This document shows positions 1 through 7,776 of a stretch of 21,855 nucleotides of DNA, in pieces (positions within the stretch are counted from its first letter, which is position 1; every line of letters begins with the position of its first letter). This DNA comes from an uncultured Marinosulfonomonas sp. Lineage in GTDB: Bacteria; Pseudomonadota; Alphaproteobacteria; Rhodobacterales; Rhodobacteraceae. Made by a program: the position numbers and the translations under genes. The stretch is from assembly GCA_947311455.1 (NCBI GenBank), contig CAMZKY010000206.1, forward strand, positions 1 to 21,855, read 5' to 3'. The notes beneath the pieces are model-generated. The model had not been told where the DNA came from. It did not search any database and saw nothing but the letters and a program-made list of their open reading frames with translations.

Positions 1-1220
1 CCACGCGCAATGCGTTTTTTGCGGCTGGCTTGTAATAATTTCGGATTGGCGCGTTCACGTTTGGTCATGGAATTGATCAGAGCGATCTGGCGTTTCAGCA
101 CGTTATCATCAAGGCCGGCTTCGGCGGCTTTGGCTTTCATTTTACCCATGCCGGGCATCATGCCCATAATGCCTTCCATGCCGCCCATTTTTTGCATTTG
201 TTCAAGCTGCTGTTTCAGGTCGTTCATGTTGAACTGGCCTTTTTGGAAACGGCGCATCATGCGTTCGGCTTGTTCGGCCTCGATTGTTTCTTGGGCTTTT
301 TCAACCAGCGAAACAATATCGCCCATGCCCAGAATACGACCCGCCACACGTTCGGCGTGGAATTCCTCAAGCGCGTCCATCTTTTCGCCAAGGCCGACAA
401 ATTTGATCGGCTTGCCGGTAACGGCGCGCATCGACAGGGCAGCGCCGCCGCGTCCGTCGCCATCCATACGGGTTAGAACAACGCCCGAAACGCCGATTTT
501 TCCGTCGAATTCTTCGGCAACATTCACCGCGTCTTGGCCCGTTAGGCCATCCACCACCAGCAGAGTTTCGCGCGGGTTGGTGATGTTACGCACATCTTCA
601 ACTTCTTGCATCAACACATCATCAATGTGCAAACGCCCCGCGGTATCCAGCATGTAAACATCATAGCCGCCCATCGTCGCCTGTTGTTTGGCGCGTTTGG
701 CGATGTCGGTGGCGGATTGGCCATCAATGATTGGCAGGGTATCAACGCCGATTTGTTTGCCCAAAACCTCAAGCTGATGTTGGGCGGCAGGGCGGTAAAT
801 ATCAAGCGAGGCCATCAAAACGCGTTTGCCGTTCTTTTCGGATAGGCGTTTGGCCAGTTTGGCGGTGGTTGTGGTTTTACCAGAGCCTTGCAAACCCACC
901 ATCAGGATCGGCGCAGGCGCGTTATCGATCTTTAGCTCACCCAGATTGTCATCATCACCGCCTAGAACATGCACCAGTTCGTCATGAACAATTTTGACAA
1001 CTTGTTGGCCGGGGGTAATGGATTTGGTAACGTTTTGGCCTTTGGCCTTTTCCTGAATCGCCTTGATGAAATCACGGGCCACTGGCAGGGAAACATCAGC
1101 CTCAAGCAAGGCAACGCGCACTTCGCGTAGGGCGGTTTTGATGTCGTCCTCGGATAGCGCACCTTGTTTGGTCAGCTTATCAAAGACACCACCAAGGCGG
1201 TCTGACAGATTTTCAAACAT
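1..1220 (-). CDS. ffh: Signal recognition particle protein Ffh (C-terminus cut by window edge)
   Basis: GTPase subunit of the signal recognition particle. It binds SRP RNA and hydrophobic signal sequences and delivers ribosomes to FtsY at the inner membrane. About 406 residues are visible, starting MFENLSDRLGG. The N-terminal helical bundle is followed by the G domain with P-loop GLQGSGKTT (about residue 107), then DTAGR and TRMDGDGRGG. The methionine-rich M domain follows (many GM/MGG/MPGM residues), with the conserved SMTKRERANP block close to the cut. The last roughly 80-100 residues lie outside the window. The start at 1220 is supported by an AAGGAG ribosome site a few bases upstream and by the canonical Ffh N-terminus. 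A leader of about 140 bases with several hairpins lies upstream. This is a housekeeping gene unrelated to the flagellar block. Confidence 0.97.
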   Translation of the reverse strand, partial: MFENLSDRLGGVFDKLTKQGALSEDDIKTALREVRVALLEADVSLPVARDFIKAIQEKAKGQNVTKSITPGQQVVKIVHDELVHVLGGDDDNLGELKIDNAPAPILMVGLQGSGKTTTTAKLAKRLSEKNGKRVLMASLDIYRPAAQHQLEVLGKQIGVDTLPIIDGQSATDIAKRAKQQATMGGYDVYMLDTAGRLHIDDVLMQEVEDVRNITNPRETLLVVDGLTGQDAVNVAEEFDGKIGVSGVVLTRMDGDGRGGAALSMRAVTGKPIKFVGLGEKMDALEEFHAERVAGRILGMGDIVSLVEKAQETIEAEQAERMMRRFQKGQFNMNDLKQQLEQMQKMGGMEGIMGMMPGMGKMKAKAAEAGLDDNVLKRQIALINSMTKRERANPKLLQASRKKRIAR

Positions 1221-1283
1221 AACAGGCTCCTTTGCCGTTGTTTCCTTTGCCCGATATAAGATCGAACGCCCAAATGCCAAGCG

Positions 1284-1358
1284 CCCCCATGGGCGAAACT
1301 CGCTGATGGGGGTCGATCTTTGCCAAAGCAAAGACCGGAAGTTTTGACGGACTTCCGG
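1284..1358 (-). ncRNA. Hairpin-rich ffh 5' leader (candidate structured RNA)
   Basis: Three inverted repeats lie in tandem in the predicted ffh leader. The first has perfect 8-bp arms (1335-1342 and 1351-1358) with an 8-nt loop. The second has 7-bp arms (1317-1323 and 1328-1334) with a 4-nt loop and abuts the first. The third has 7-bp arms CCCCCAT/ATGGGGG (1284-1290 and 1306-1312). None is followed by a T-run, so they do not look like terminators. I recall an alphaproteobacterial RNA family named after ffh in Rfam, but I could not check whether this matches it. It could be a processed small RNA or a cis-regulatory leader. Confidence 0.4.
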
Positions 1359-1369
1359 AGGTTGCTGTG

Positions 1370-1398
1370 CGTTTAGGGTGAAGTGGGTGAGGAGTCAA
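1370..1398 (-). promoter_or_regulatory. Candidate sigma-70 promoter of ffh
   Basis: On the minus strand a TTGACT -35 element (1393-1398) is followed by a 17-base spacer and a weaker TAAACG -10 element (1370-1375). This predicts transcription starting near 1363, about 140 bases before the ffh start codon. A perfect TTGACA also occurs further upstream on the minus strand (1461-1466), but no good -10 was seen at the right distance. This is inference from the consensus only. Confidence 0.4.
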
Positions 1399-1575
1399 GC
1401 GCAGGGGCTAAGCAGCATTATTTTTAATGGAATAATAACGCCCCGAAATTGCCTGTTTTTTGTCAAATATTCGAACGCCTTGCCCAATAGTATTTCCAAA
1501 TTAACGATTAAACAGGATAAGAAATGCTAAATCCAACACGTAAACCAAGCCTAAGCCCAAAGCTTAATATGTTGT

Positions 1576-1776
1576 TCAAAATTTTGCAGCAAGAAGACGT
1601 TTGCCGATATTTTGACGATGGGAAAGGGCAGCTGCCATTAAGCAATACCAACGTATATCTGCGTCGGCGGTTTGCTCGCCCAAATCACCTAACGCGGCCT
1701 CGGCAAAACCCTGAGCACACCGTGGCGGCTGCGCATTAAGCCATTTAGGCTTTTGATCTCTTGCATTTTTCCACAT
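1576..1776 (-). CDS. Uncertain small hypothetical protein
   Basis: A 66-codon ORF in the gap upstream of ffh. The second half (residues about 22-66) reads like an amphipathic, alanine/leucine-rich helical protein, while the first 20 residues are basic and tryptophan-containing. There is no clear ribosome site before the ATG, no recognised domain and no operon partner. It overlaps an opposing plus-strand ORF (1524-1739) of equally poor quality. It may be a decayed gene or chance. It is listed so the reader knows the possibility; I would not defend it as expressed. Confidence 0.15.
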   Translation of the reverse strand: MWKNARDQKPKWLNAQPPRCAQGFAEAALGDLGEQTADADIRWYCLMAAALSHRQNIGKRLLAAKF

Positions 1777-1782
1777 AATGTG
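1772..1782. promoter_or_regulatory. Small palindrome upstream of the LysR gene
   Basis: CACATAATGTG is a perfect 5+1+5 palindrome about 46 bases before the LysR start codon. LysR proteins commonly bind T-N11-A dyads upstream of their own gene or target, so this is a candidate autoregulatory site. It is short enough to occur by chance. Confidence 0.2.
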
Positions 1783-1827
1783 CGGAATCTCTATTATTGC
1801 GTTTGAATGCGCACAATGGAGAAAGCT

Positions 1828-2715
1828 ATGACAAACTGGGATGAAATACGCACCGCCTATCAGGTGGCGCGAGCTGGCACGGTTAGTGGTGCTGCTCAGG
1901 TGTTAGGCGTGCATCATGCGACAGTGATCCGCCATATCGACGCGCTTGAGGAACAGATGGGAACCAAGCTGTTTCAACGCCATGCGCGCGGCTATACCCC
2001 AACAGAGGCAGGCGCCGATTTGCTGCGGGTAGCGCAGGCTACCGATGATCAATTTTCACAACTGGCCAGCCGGATCAAAGGCCAAGGCGACACTGTTTCC
2101 GGCGAGTTGGTTATAACATCGCTTGCCAGTTTTTCCCACGTGTTAACCCCGATTTTGGTGCATTTCCAACAGGAACATCCCGAGGTGCTGGTGCGCTATT
2201 TAACAGGCCGACGATTGTTTCGGCTGGAATACGGCGAGGCCCATGTGGCCGTGCGAGCCGGATCGCCGCCGGATCAGCCTGATAATGTGGCGCAAAAATT
2301 CGCCGTTGAACGCATCGCATTGTATGGATCAAAGGAATATCTGGCCAAAAACGGTAAACCGGAATCCGAGCATGATTTACGATCCCACCGGTTTGTCGCC
2401 TATGACGAGCCGCAATCGCGCGCGCCCTATTTGAACTGGTTAAAAGAAAACGTCCCGAATGAGCTTTCTACATTTTTGGTGGCAGATGATCGCACCGCCC
2501 AACAGGCGGTTCGCGCGGGGGCCGGGCTTGGATTTATGTCGGAACGGCGCGCCGATTGTTATCCCGAACTGGAGCAGGTTTTAGCGCCGCGTCAGGAATG
2601 GGAATCCCAGTTATGGCTAGTGACCCATGTTGATTTACACCGCACTGCCAAGGTGCAGGTTTTCCTTAGGTTTCTAAAGGCTGAAATGGCCAAGCTGGGA
2701 TCGCGATGCAAATAG
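1828..2715 (+). CDS. LysR-family transcriptional regulator
   Basis: A 295-residue DNA-binding regulator. The N-terminal winged helix-turn-helix spans residues about 5-60, with the typical LysR pattern of an SGAAQVLGVHHATVIRHI recognition region followed by GTKLFQRHARGYTPTEAG. A periplasmic-binding-protein-like effector domain follows from about residue 85 to the end. I chose ATG 1828 because GGAGA lies a few bases upstream; an in-frame ATG at 1807 has no ribosome site. The gene overlaps the next ORF by 10 bases, so the DMT transporter is probably co-transcribed and translationally coupled. The likely role is control of that transporter in response to a small ligand, but the ligand is not apparent. 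Confidence 0.9.
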   Translation: MTNWDEIRTAYQVARAGTVSGAAQVLGVHHATVIRHIDALEEQMGTKLFQRHARGYTPTEAGADLLRVAQATDDQFSQLASRIKGQGDTVSGELVITSLASFSHVLTPILVHFQQEHPEVLVRYLTGRRLFRLEYGEAHVAVRAGSPPDQPDNVAQKFAVERIALYGSKEYLAKNGKPESEHDLRSHRFVAYDEPQSRAPYLNWLKENVPNELSTFLVADDRTAQQAVRAGAGLGFMSERRADCYPELEQVLAPRQEWESQLWLVTHVDLHRTAKVQVFLRFLKAEMAKLGSRCK

Positions 2716-3593
2716 ATTGGCGCGGACACGCAGCGATGCTGCTGTTTTCCGTGCTGATTGCCGGATCATTCAGCCTAGGCCATATGGCGGCAAACGAGAT
2801 TTCACCGGCGGCCCTGAATGCGGCGCGATTTCTGATTGCGGCTGTGGTGATTGGCACGGTTGCATCCGTAACGGTTGGGTTCAAAAGGCGCTATTTCATT
2901 GCACCGTGGCGATATGGGGTGCTTGGGTTTTTATTTGCGATTTACTTTGTGTTGATGTTCGTCGGCCTAAAAACCGCCCCCGCCATCAGCGCAGCGGCCG
3001 TATTTACCCTGACCCCGATTTTGACAGCCGGATCCGGATTTTTATTGCTGCGCCAAATCACGACCTTACGAATGGCCATTGCCTTAGCCATCGGGGCCAT
3101 TGGCGCGCTCTGGGTTATTTTCCGCGCTGATTTGGCCGCCGCGATGCAGTTCAAAATCGGCGCTGGTGAAATCATCTATTTCTGGGGCTGCGTAGCCCAC
3201 GCGGTTTATACGCCTATGGTGCGTAAACTGAACAGGGGCGAGCCACCGCTGATCTTTAGTTTTGGGGTGCTTGTAGCTGGATTCATTCTTTTGCTGGCCT
3301 ATGGCTGGAACGATATTCTTGCCACGGATTGGGCCAGCCTGCCGATTATTGTCTGGATCACGCTAGCCTATATCGCCATTGCCGCTAGCTCGTTCACTTT
3401 TGTATTGCTGCAATTCGCCGCTCTACACCTGCCCTCAGCCAAGGTTATGGCATATACTTATCTAACTCCGAGCTGGGTAATTTTATGGGAAATCGTGCTG
3501 GGCAACGGCGCGCCGACGGGCCTGATTCTGGTTGGTGTCGGGTTAACTATTGTTGCCCTCGCTTTGCTGTTAAAAAACGAAGATGCGCCCTAA
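2706..3593 (+). CDS. DMT superfamily (EamA) transporter
   Basis: A 295-residue inner-membrane protein with about ten hydrophobic segments arranged as two EamA repeats (roughly residues 10-140 and 155-290). EamA proteins usually export amino acids or other small metabolites; the substrate here cannot be read from sequence. The start ATG at 2706 lies inside the end of the LysR gene (stop at 2713-2715), a coupling overlap. The stop codon overlaps the convergent fliL stop by a few bases, leaving no room for a separate terminator. The regulator/exporter pair resembles many LysR-DMT cassettes and is unrelated to motility. Confidence 0.9.
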   Translation: MQIDWRGHAAMLLFSVLIAGSFSLGHMAANEISPAALNAARFLIAAVVIGTVASVTVGFKRRYFIAPWRYGVLGFLFAIYFVLMFVGLKTAPAISAAAVFTLTPILTAGSGFLLLRQITTLRMAIALAIGAIGALWVIFRADLAAAMQFKIGAGEIIYFWGCVAHAVYTPMVRKLNRGEPPLIFSFGVLVAGFILLLAYGWNDILATDWASLPIIVWITLAYIAIAASSFTFVLLQFAALHLPSAKVMAYTYLTPSWVILWEIVLGNGAPTGLILVGVGLTIVALALLLKNEDAP

Positions 3594-4108
3594 TAATCTT
3601 GCCGCACAATATCAACGATCAACACATCACGCATAATATCCCCCATGATTTTAACCGCAACTTCGTAAAGTGCATCTTCAAGAACAATCATGTTGCTGGC
3701 ATCGGTAAAAACCCCGTCAAACCCACCTGAATTGGCGTGATCGAATAGCACCTGATTAAACGCCGAGCGCAGTTTTGGCTCCCGTTGGAAGGTTTCCTCT
3801 TTGCCGCCAGCCGTTACCTCAAGGCTAAGAGAGAGAACAACCAGCGCCGTGACTTTTTCATTGGCAACCACTGGCACCACAAACTGGTTGCTCATTTTAA
3901 CATATTCAACAACAGGGTCGCTATCCGGTTGATCTGCAGCGTTACCTTCGGCACCATGACCTGCTGGCACAGCATCGCCATGTGCATCCACCTGTTCGGT
4001 TGTACCATCATGTGGCACATCAGGCGGCGCGGGTTTCAGGAAAATACCTGCACCAACGCCAATACCAACGCCAACCAAAAGCATAATAACCGGGATCAAT
4101 TTACCCAT
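3590..4108 (-). CDS. fliL: Flagellar basal body-associated protein FliL
   Basis: A 172-residue single-pass inner-membrane protein. The hydrophobic, glycine/valine-rich segment at residues about 5-23 is followed by a Pro/His/Asp-rich linker (about 28-65). A periplasmic FliL domain ends in the family-typical LYEVAVKIMGDIMRDVLIVDIVRQ region. FliL associates with the stator and supports torque and stator stability; in some alphaproteobacteria it is essential for swimming. It is the last gene of the minus-strand flgB operon, 12 bases after flgH, with a GAGG ribosome site. Its stop overlaps the convergent transporter stop, which marks the edge of the flagellar block. Confidence 0.92.
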   Translation of the reverse strand: MGKLIPVIMLLVGVGIGVGAGIFLKPAPPDVPHDGTTEQVDAHGDAVPAGHGAEGNAADQPDSDPVVEYVKMSNQFVVPVVANEKVTALVVLSLSLEVTAGGKEETFQREPKLRSAFNQVLFDHANSGGFDGVFTDASNMIVLEDALYEVAVKIMGDIMRDVLIVDIVRQDY

Positions 4109-4120
4109 TTTGGAACCTCG

Positions 4121-4855
4121 CTAAAACGGTAAGATAATGTCGGCCACTTGTTGGCCAATACGGGGTTGTTGCACATCGGAAATCTGCCCACGCCCGCCAT
4201 ATGACACCCGCGCCGAAGCAATTTTATCATACGTAATCTCGTTCTGGCGCGAGATATCCGCAGGGCGCACAAAGCCTGAAACCAACAATTCGCGCACCTC
4301 GTAATTCACCCGAATTTCCTGTGATCCCTGAATGGAAAGCACCCCGTTTTGCAACACATCCATCACCGTTGCAGCAATGCGCAACGTTAGTTTTTCTTTC
4401 CGCCGTACAGTTCCGGTGCCCGTTGAAGAGCTGGTTGAATTTGTTTCCACCGCCGATCCCAGGGATGCGCCGTCAGGCAGGGCGCTATCCACCCTTTGAG
4501 GAATGCCGAAAAACTGCGGAATTCCCATGGTTTCACCGCCCTTGCGCGAACGTGACGACGTATTTGAAATTTCGGCTTTGTCATCAATTTGAATTACAAC
4601 CGTCAGGATGTCACCCCGCACCAACGCGCGGTGATCCCCCAGCAGCGATCGCCGCCCCCTGCTCCACAATGATGCGGCATCCGCACGGCGGCGGCGTTCG
4701 ATCCGTTCGGGTATTGCAGGCGACATCATCGCGTTAAATTCGCTGGTCGATTGTGCCGGTGTCATTGCAGGTAACTTGCCCACATCTTTTAAACGTGCGC
4801 AGCCCGTGGCCAGGGTGATCGAGAACAGCATCAATATTGACAAAAAGCGTTTCAT
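4121..4855 (-). CDS. flgH: Flagellar L-ring lipoprotein FlgH
   Basis: A 244-residue outer-membrane lipoprotein that forms the L-ring bushing around the rod. It has a lipoprotein signal peptide with lipobox LATGC (lipidated Cys at residue 19). The FlgH core includes SLWSRGRRSLLGDHRALVRGD, the KEKLTLRIAATVMDVLQNG segment and the highly conserved ISRQNEITYDKIASARVSYGG region near the C-terminus, ending in VADIILPF. Length is normal for the family. The ATG at 4855 has an AAGG site upstream. It sits 15 bases downstream of flgA and 12 bases upstream of fliL. FlgI, the P-ring partner, is not encoded in this window. Confidence 0.96.
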   Translation of the reverse strand: MKRFLSILMLFSITLATGCARLKDVGKLPAMTPAQSTSEFNAMMSPAIPERIERRRRADAASLWSRGRRSLLGDHRALVRGDILTVVIQIDDKAEISNTSSRSRKGGETMGIPQFFGIPQRVDSALPDGASLGSAVETNSTSSSTGTGTVRRKEKLTLRIAATVMDVLQNGVLSIQGSQEIRVNYEVRELLVSGFVRPADISRQNEITYDKIASARVSYGGRGQISDVQQPRIGQQVADIILPF

Positions 4856-4870
4856 TCGTAACCTTTATTT

Positions 4871-5290
4871 TTACGGCCCAACAATAACGGAGCCATCAGC
4901 CGCAACGCGGCCACTTATTGTTGTGCGGGAATCCAAATTCATCACCCGCACCACATCTCCAACCCCGCCACGGGCAAGAGAGCGCGCGTCTGTTGAAATG
5001 CGTAAACCCCCGCGCCGATACACCAGCACCACAATTTGATTGCGCTCGATTAAGGCAGGCGCGCCCAGATCCCGCGGGCGGATCGGGCGGCCTGCGTATA
5101 AAACCACACGGGTTTCCAACCCCACGGCCTGATCTGCAAACCCCAGCGCACCGGCCAGATCGCCGGTTTTCACCGTCAGATCCGATGGCGAAATAATGGT
5201 ATGGCTACGAATGGTGCGTGTGGGCACCAGAATATCGGCCAGCGCGGGGCTGGCACATAAAATCCATATGATAACACCACGCAAAATCAT
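4871..5290 (-). CDS. flgA: Flagellar P-ring assembly chaperone FlgA
   Basis: A 139-residue periplasmic chaperone needed for P-ring (FlgI) assembly. It has a short N-terminal signal peptide ending near the ALA-DI junction (residue about 19), then an SAF/chaperone domain with PTRTIRSHTIISPSDLTVK, LYAGRPIRPRDLG and the C-terminal GGVGDVVRVMNLDSRTTISG motif typical of FlgA. It is shorter than the enteric protein, equivalent mostly to the conserved C-terminal part, as is common in alphaproteobacteria. Its ATG overlaps the flgG stop (5287-5290), indicating translational coupling. Confidence 0.93.
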   Translation of the reverse strand: MILRGVIIWILCASPALADILVPTRTIRSHTIISPSDLTVKTGDLAGALGFADQAVGLETRVVLYAGRPIRPRDLGAPALIERNQIVVLVYRRGGLRISTDARSLARGGVGDVVRVMNLDSRTTISGRVAADGSVIVGP

Positions 5291-6072
5291 CGGATTTGCG
5301 TCGTTGCGCCCAGCATTTGGTCGGCGGCGGTGATCACCTTGGAGTTCAGCTCATAACCACGCTGGGCCTCGATCAGTTCGGTAATTTCGTAAACCGCATC
5401 AACCGAGGATTCTTCTAGATATCCTTGCCGAACAATGCCCAATCCATCTGCACCCGGCGTTGCCACCTGCGAGGGGCCAGAGGCGCTGGTTTCTAAAAAC
5501 AAGTTACTACCGATCGCCTCAAGCCCTTTGGGGTTTGTGAAACTGGCAAGCGTAAACTGGCCCAATAATTCAGGCTGCACGCGATCATTGAAATAGGCAT
5601 AAACCTCGCCCTCGGCATTGATTGAAATGCTGCGCGCATCGGCAGGGATGACAATATCGGGCACTACGGGATAGCCATCAGAACTAAGGATCAGCCCATC
5701 TGCCGACCGTTTCAACCCACCATCGCGGGTATAGGCCGAAACGCCGGACGGCAGCGTTACCTCAAAATAGCCTTTGCCTTCGATCCCCAGATCAAGATCG
5801 CCACCCGTGGCACCGGGGGATCCCTGTGCCAATGTCATGCTAACCGCCGTGGCCCGCACGCCAAGGCCCAACTGAATACCCGTTGGCAGCACCGTGCCGT
5901 CAGAGGCGTTGATAGATCCCGGACGCGCCATTTGCTGGTAATGCAAATCGGCAAATTCAGCACGGCGTGCGTTATATCCCGTGGTGCTCATATTGGCGAG
6001 GTTGTTTGAAATCACCTCAACCCGCATTTGTTGGGCCATCATGCCCGAGGCCGCAATTTTCAAGGCTCTCAT
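5287..6072 (-). CDS. flgG: Flagellar distal rod protein FlgG
   Basis: A 261-residue rod protein that builds the distal rod, the axle passing through the P and L rings. The N-terminus has the rod/hook signature with ASGMMAQQMRVEVISNNLANMSTTGY. The FlgG-specific segment follows with LDLGIEGKGYFEVTLPSG, then a C-terminal domain with YLEESSVDAVYEITELIEAQRGYELNSK. Length matches canonical FlgG (about 260). There is a strong AGGAG site upstream. It lies 12 bases after flgF and overlaps flgA by four bases. Confidence 0.97.
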   Translation of the reverse strand: MRALKIAASGMMAQQMRVEVISNNLANMSTTGYNARRAEFADLHYQQMARPGSINASDGTVLPTGIQLGLGVRATAVSMTLAQGSPGATGGDLDLGIEGKGYFEVTLPSGVSAYTRDGGLKRSADGLILSSDGYPVVPDIVIPADARSISINAEGEVYAYFNDRVQPELLGQFTLASFTNPKGLEAIGSNLFLETSASGPSQVATPGADGLGIVRQGYLEESSVDAVYEITELIEAQRGYELNSKVITAADQMLGATTQIR

Positions 6073-6084
6073 AATCTTCTCCTG

Positions 6085-6801
6085 CTAGCGTCCAAGGGTT
6101 TGCATAACACTGCGAATGCGCTGATCTTCTTGCTCCAGAAAGCTTTGACCAAGCTCATAGGCGCGTTGCACTTCAATCATCCGCGATATTTCAATCACCG
6201 GGTTTACGTTTGACGATTCAAGATACCCCTGCATAATTTTCGCGGTTTCAACCGGCTCTACATCACCATCCACCCGAAACCGCACACCGTTTTCGCGGAA
6301 CAGCTGCTTTGGATCCGTGGGGAGATACAGGCCAATCTGGGCAAGGGGGCGCCCGTCCGCACTTAGCGTGCCATCGGGGGCAATGGTGATGGCGCGCGCA
6401 TCAGGCGGCACAAACACGGGTGATCCACCATTATCAAGCAGGCGATTTCCATCCATTGTTACCAGCTCCCCTTCGCCATTCGGGGTAAAGGATCCCGCAC
6501 GGGTCAGGCGTTCGCCGGCGGCAGTTTCAATCATGAAAAAGCCTTTGCCCTCGATCGCAAGATCAAAGGTGCCGCCCGTTTGGCTAAGCGCACCTTGCGA
6601 TTCGTCTGTCATCCGCCCTGATGCCGCAGCCATAGAAAGCGAATCTTCGCGTCCGTCCAGCGCCTTGATGTATTCCGAGAAAATCACACCTTCTTTGCGA
6701 AAGCCCGTGGTCGACATATTGGCCAGATTATTGGCCACCGATTGCATTTCACGCATCAGGCCAGTTTGGCGGGTTAGAGCCACATATCCTGCATTATCCA
6801 T
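6085..6801 (-). CDS. flgF: Flagellar proximal rod protein FlgF
   Basis: A 238-residue proximal rod protein. The N-terminus MDNAGYVALTRQTGLMREMQ and SVANNLANMSTTGFRKEGVIF match the FlgF family. A FLAIEGKGFF-like core (FDLAIEGKGFFMIETAAGE) and the C-terminal YLESSNVNPVIEISRMIEVQRAYE follow. The frame stays open upstream to 7029, but that extension runs through fliQ in another frame and is not real. The start at 6801 fits the family and lies two bases after the fliQ stop, with a G-rich ribosome site. Confidence 0.95.
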   Translation of the reverse strand: MDNAGYVALTRQTGLMREMQSVANNLANMSTTGFRKEGVIFSEYIKALDGREDSLSMAAASGRMTDESQGALSQTGGTFDLAIEGKGFFMIETAAGERLTRAGSFTPNGEGELVTMDGNRLLDNGGSPVFVPPDARAITIAPDGTLSADGRPLAQIGLYLPTDPKQLFRENGVRFRVDGDVEPVETAKIMQGYLESSNVNPVIEISRMIEVQRAYELGQSFLEQEDQRIRSVMQTLGR

Positions 6802-6803
6802 GC

Positions 6804-7070
6804 CTAGCCCCCCACAATCATTGGAATGATGGAATGGGAGAAAAACGTCACCAATGCGTTTGTCATAAAGCTCATGGAAACCCAGAATACCACCAGAATT
6901 GCGCCTACTTTTGGCACGAATGTAAGGGTCATTTCCTGAATCGAAGTGAGCGCCTGAAACAAGCCAATCGCCAAACCAACCACAAGGGCGGTGATAAGAA
7001 TCGGCAGCGAGATCATTACGGCGATCCACAAACCTTCGCGCAGGATATCAAAAAACTGGGTTTCCTGCAT
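6804..7070 (-). CDS. fliQ: Flagellar export gate protein FliQ
   Basis: An 88-residue inner-membrane component of the flagellar type III export gate (FliPQR complex). It has two transmembrane segments (about 15-40 and 53-76) around the characteristic loop LFQALTSIQEMTLTFVPK. Length is the family norm of about 89. It is packed between fliE (2 bases upstream) and flgF (2 bases downstream). FliP and FliR are not in the window, so the export gate genes are split in this genome. Confidence 0.96.
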   Translation of the reverse strand: MQETQFFDILREGLWIAVMISLPILITALVVGLAIGLFQALTSIQEMTLTFVPKVGAILVVFWVSMSFMTNALVTFFSHSIIPMIVGG

Positions 7071-7072
7071 GG

Positions 7073-7363
7073 TTACACCGGCATCCGCAGGATTTCCTGA
7101 TAGGCCTCAACTACTTTGTCGCGCACGGTTACGGCGGTTTCCACAGCCAATTCCGTTTGCGCCAAGGCCTGCACCAGCGAGTGGGGGTCTACCCCGCCGA
7201 TAATTGCGGCCTTGGCGGCGTTTTCTCCATTCTGGAGGGTTGCAGCAAAATCTGACACGATTTTTCCAAACCCTGTGTCTGCCATACCTGTGTCGGGTTT
7301 TGGCGCAGTCAGTGGTTTGGTTGTGGCATAGCCACGGGCTGCGATACTGGTCGTTAGGGCCAT
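7073..7363 (-). CDS. fliE: Flagellar hook-basal body protein FliE
   Basis: A 96-residue protein linking the MS-ring/export gate to the proximal rod. The C-terminal FliE motif is clear: SLVQALAQTELAVETAVTVR followed by DKVVEAYQEILRMPV. The N-terminal third is low-complexity and Ala/Thr-rich, as expected for an exported subunit. It follows flgC by 11 bases and precedes fliQ by 2 bases, in the standard flgB-flgC-fliE order. Confidence 0.95.
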   Translation of the reverse strand: MALTTSIAARGYATTKPLTAPKPDTGMADTGFGKIVSDFAATLQNGENAAKAAIIGGVDPHSLVQALAQTELAVETAVTVRDKVVEAYQEILRMPV

Positions 7364-7374
7364 TCTGATCTCCT

Positions 7375-7767
7375 TTAACGGCGTAGAAGTTCAAGCAGGC
7401 TAGACGACATTTGCCGCGCCTGATCAAACATTTTGAGGTTCGCCTCATAGCTGCGCTGCGCTTCGCGCGCGTCAGCAATTTCGATCACCAAATCGACATT
7501 CGATCCATCATAGTGACCGGATTCATCCGCAAGCGGGCTGCTGGGATCAAACACCAGCGGCAGGGCGGATTGATCAAGTTTCACTTGCCCAATCTGCACC
7601 TCACCCGTTTGCGTACCCCCTGAAATAACCTGTTCAAAATCGGCGATTTTCCGACGGTATCCAGGGGTATCTGTATTTGCGATATTTTCCGAAACATGGC
7701 GCAGCCGCGCGGCTTGTGCGCGCATGCCGCTAGCGGAAAGGGAAAGAGAATTGGTAAAATCGTTCAT
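7375..7767 (-). CDS. flgC: Flagellar proximal rod protein FlgC
   Basis: A 130-residue proximal rod subunit. The N-terminal rod signature SLSASGMRAQAARLRHVSENIANTDTPGYRRK is present in two pieces, and the C-terminus has the family pattern DLVIEIADAREAQRSYEANLKMFD. I placed the start at ATG 7767, five bases after an AGGGGG ribosome site. A GTG one codon upstream (7770) is a possible alternative. It lies in the operon between flgB and fliE. Confidence 0.95.
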   Translation of the reverse strand: MNDFTNSLSLSASGMRAQAARLRHVSENIANTDTPGYRRKIADFEQVISGGTQTGEVQIGQVKLDQSALPLVFDPSSPLADESGHYDGSNVDLVIEIADAREAQRSYEANLKMFDQARQMSSSLLELLRR

Positions 7768-7776
7768 CACATCCCC

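Larger units (their letters stand above)
1399..1827. other. Intergenic region between ffh and the LysR gene, no convincing gene
   Basis: Two short overlapping ORFs exist here. One is on plus at 1524-1739 (71 codons, with an AGGATAAG-like ribosome site). The other is on minus at 1576-1776 (66 codons, alanine-rich C-terminal half). Neither resembles a family I recognise and they occlude each other. The plus ORF stop codon sits just before a 5-bp hairpin (AAGCC/GGCTT, 1738-1752) with four Ts, too weak to call a terminator. The stretch 1399-1523 is AT-rich and probably holds upstream promoter sequence for ffh. No tRNA, rRNA, repeat or insertion sequence was seen. Confidence 0.5.

Noticed and set aside
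10..657. 215-codon plus-strand ORF
   Set aside because: Antisense to ffh, whose minus-strand reading is unmistakable.
1524..1739. 71-codon plus-strand ORF with a fair ribosome site
   Set aside because: The composition is not protein-like in the second half, no family was recognised, and it conflicts with an equally weak ORF on the other strand.
6802..7029. N-terminal extension of FlgF
   Set aside because: The extra 76 residues come from reading fliQ out of frame; the family start is at 6801.
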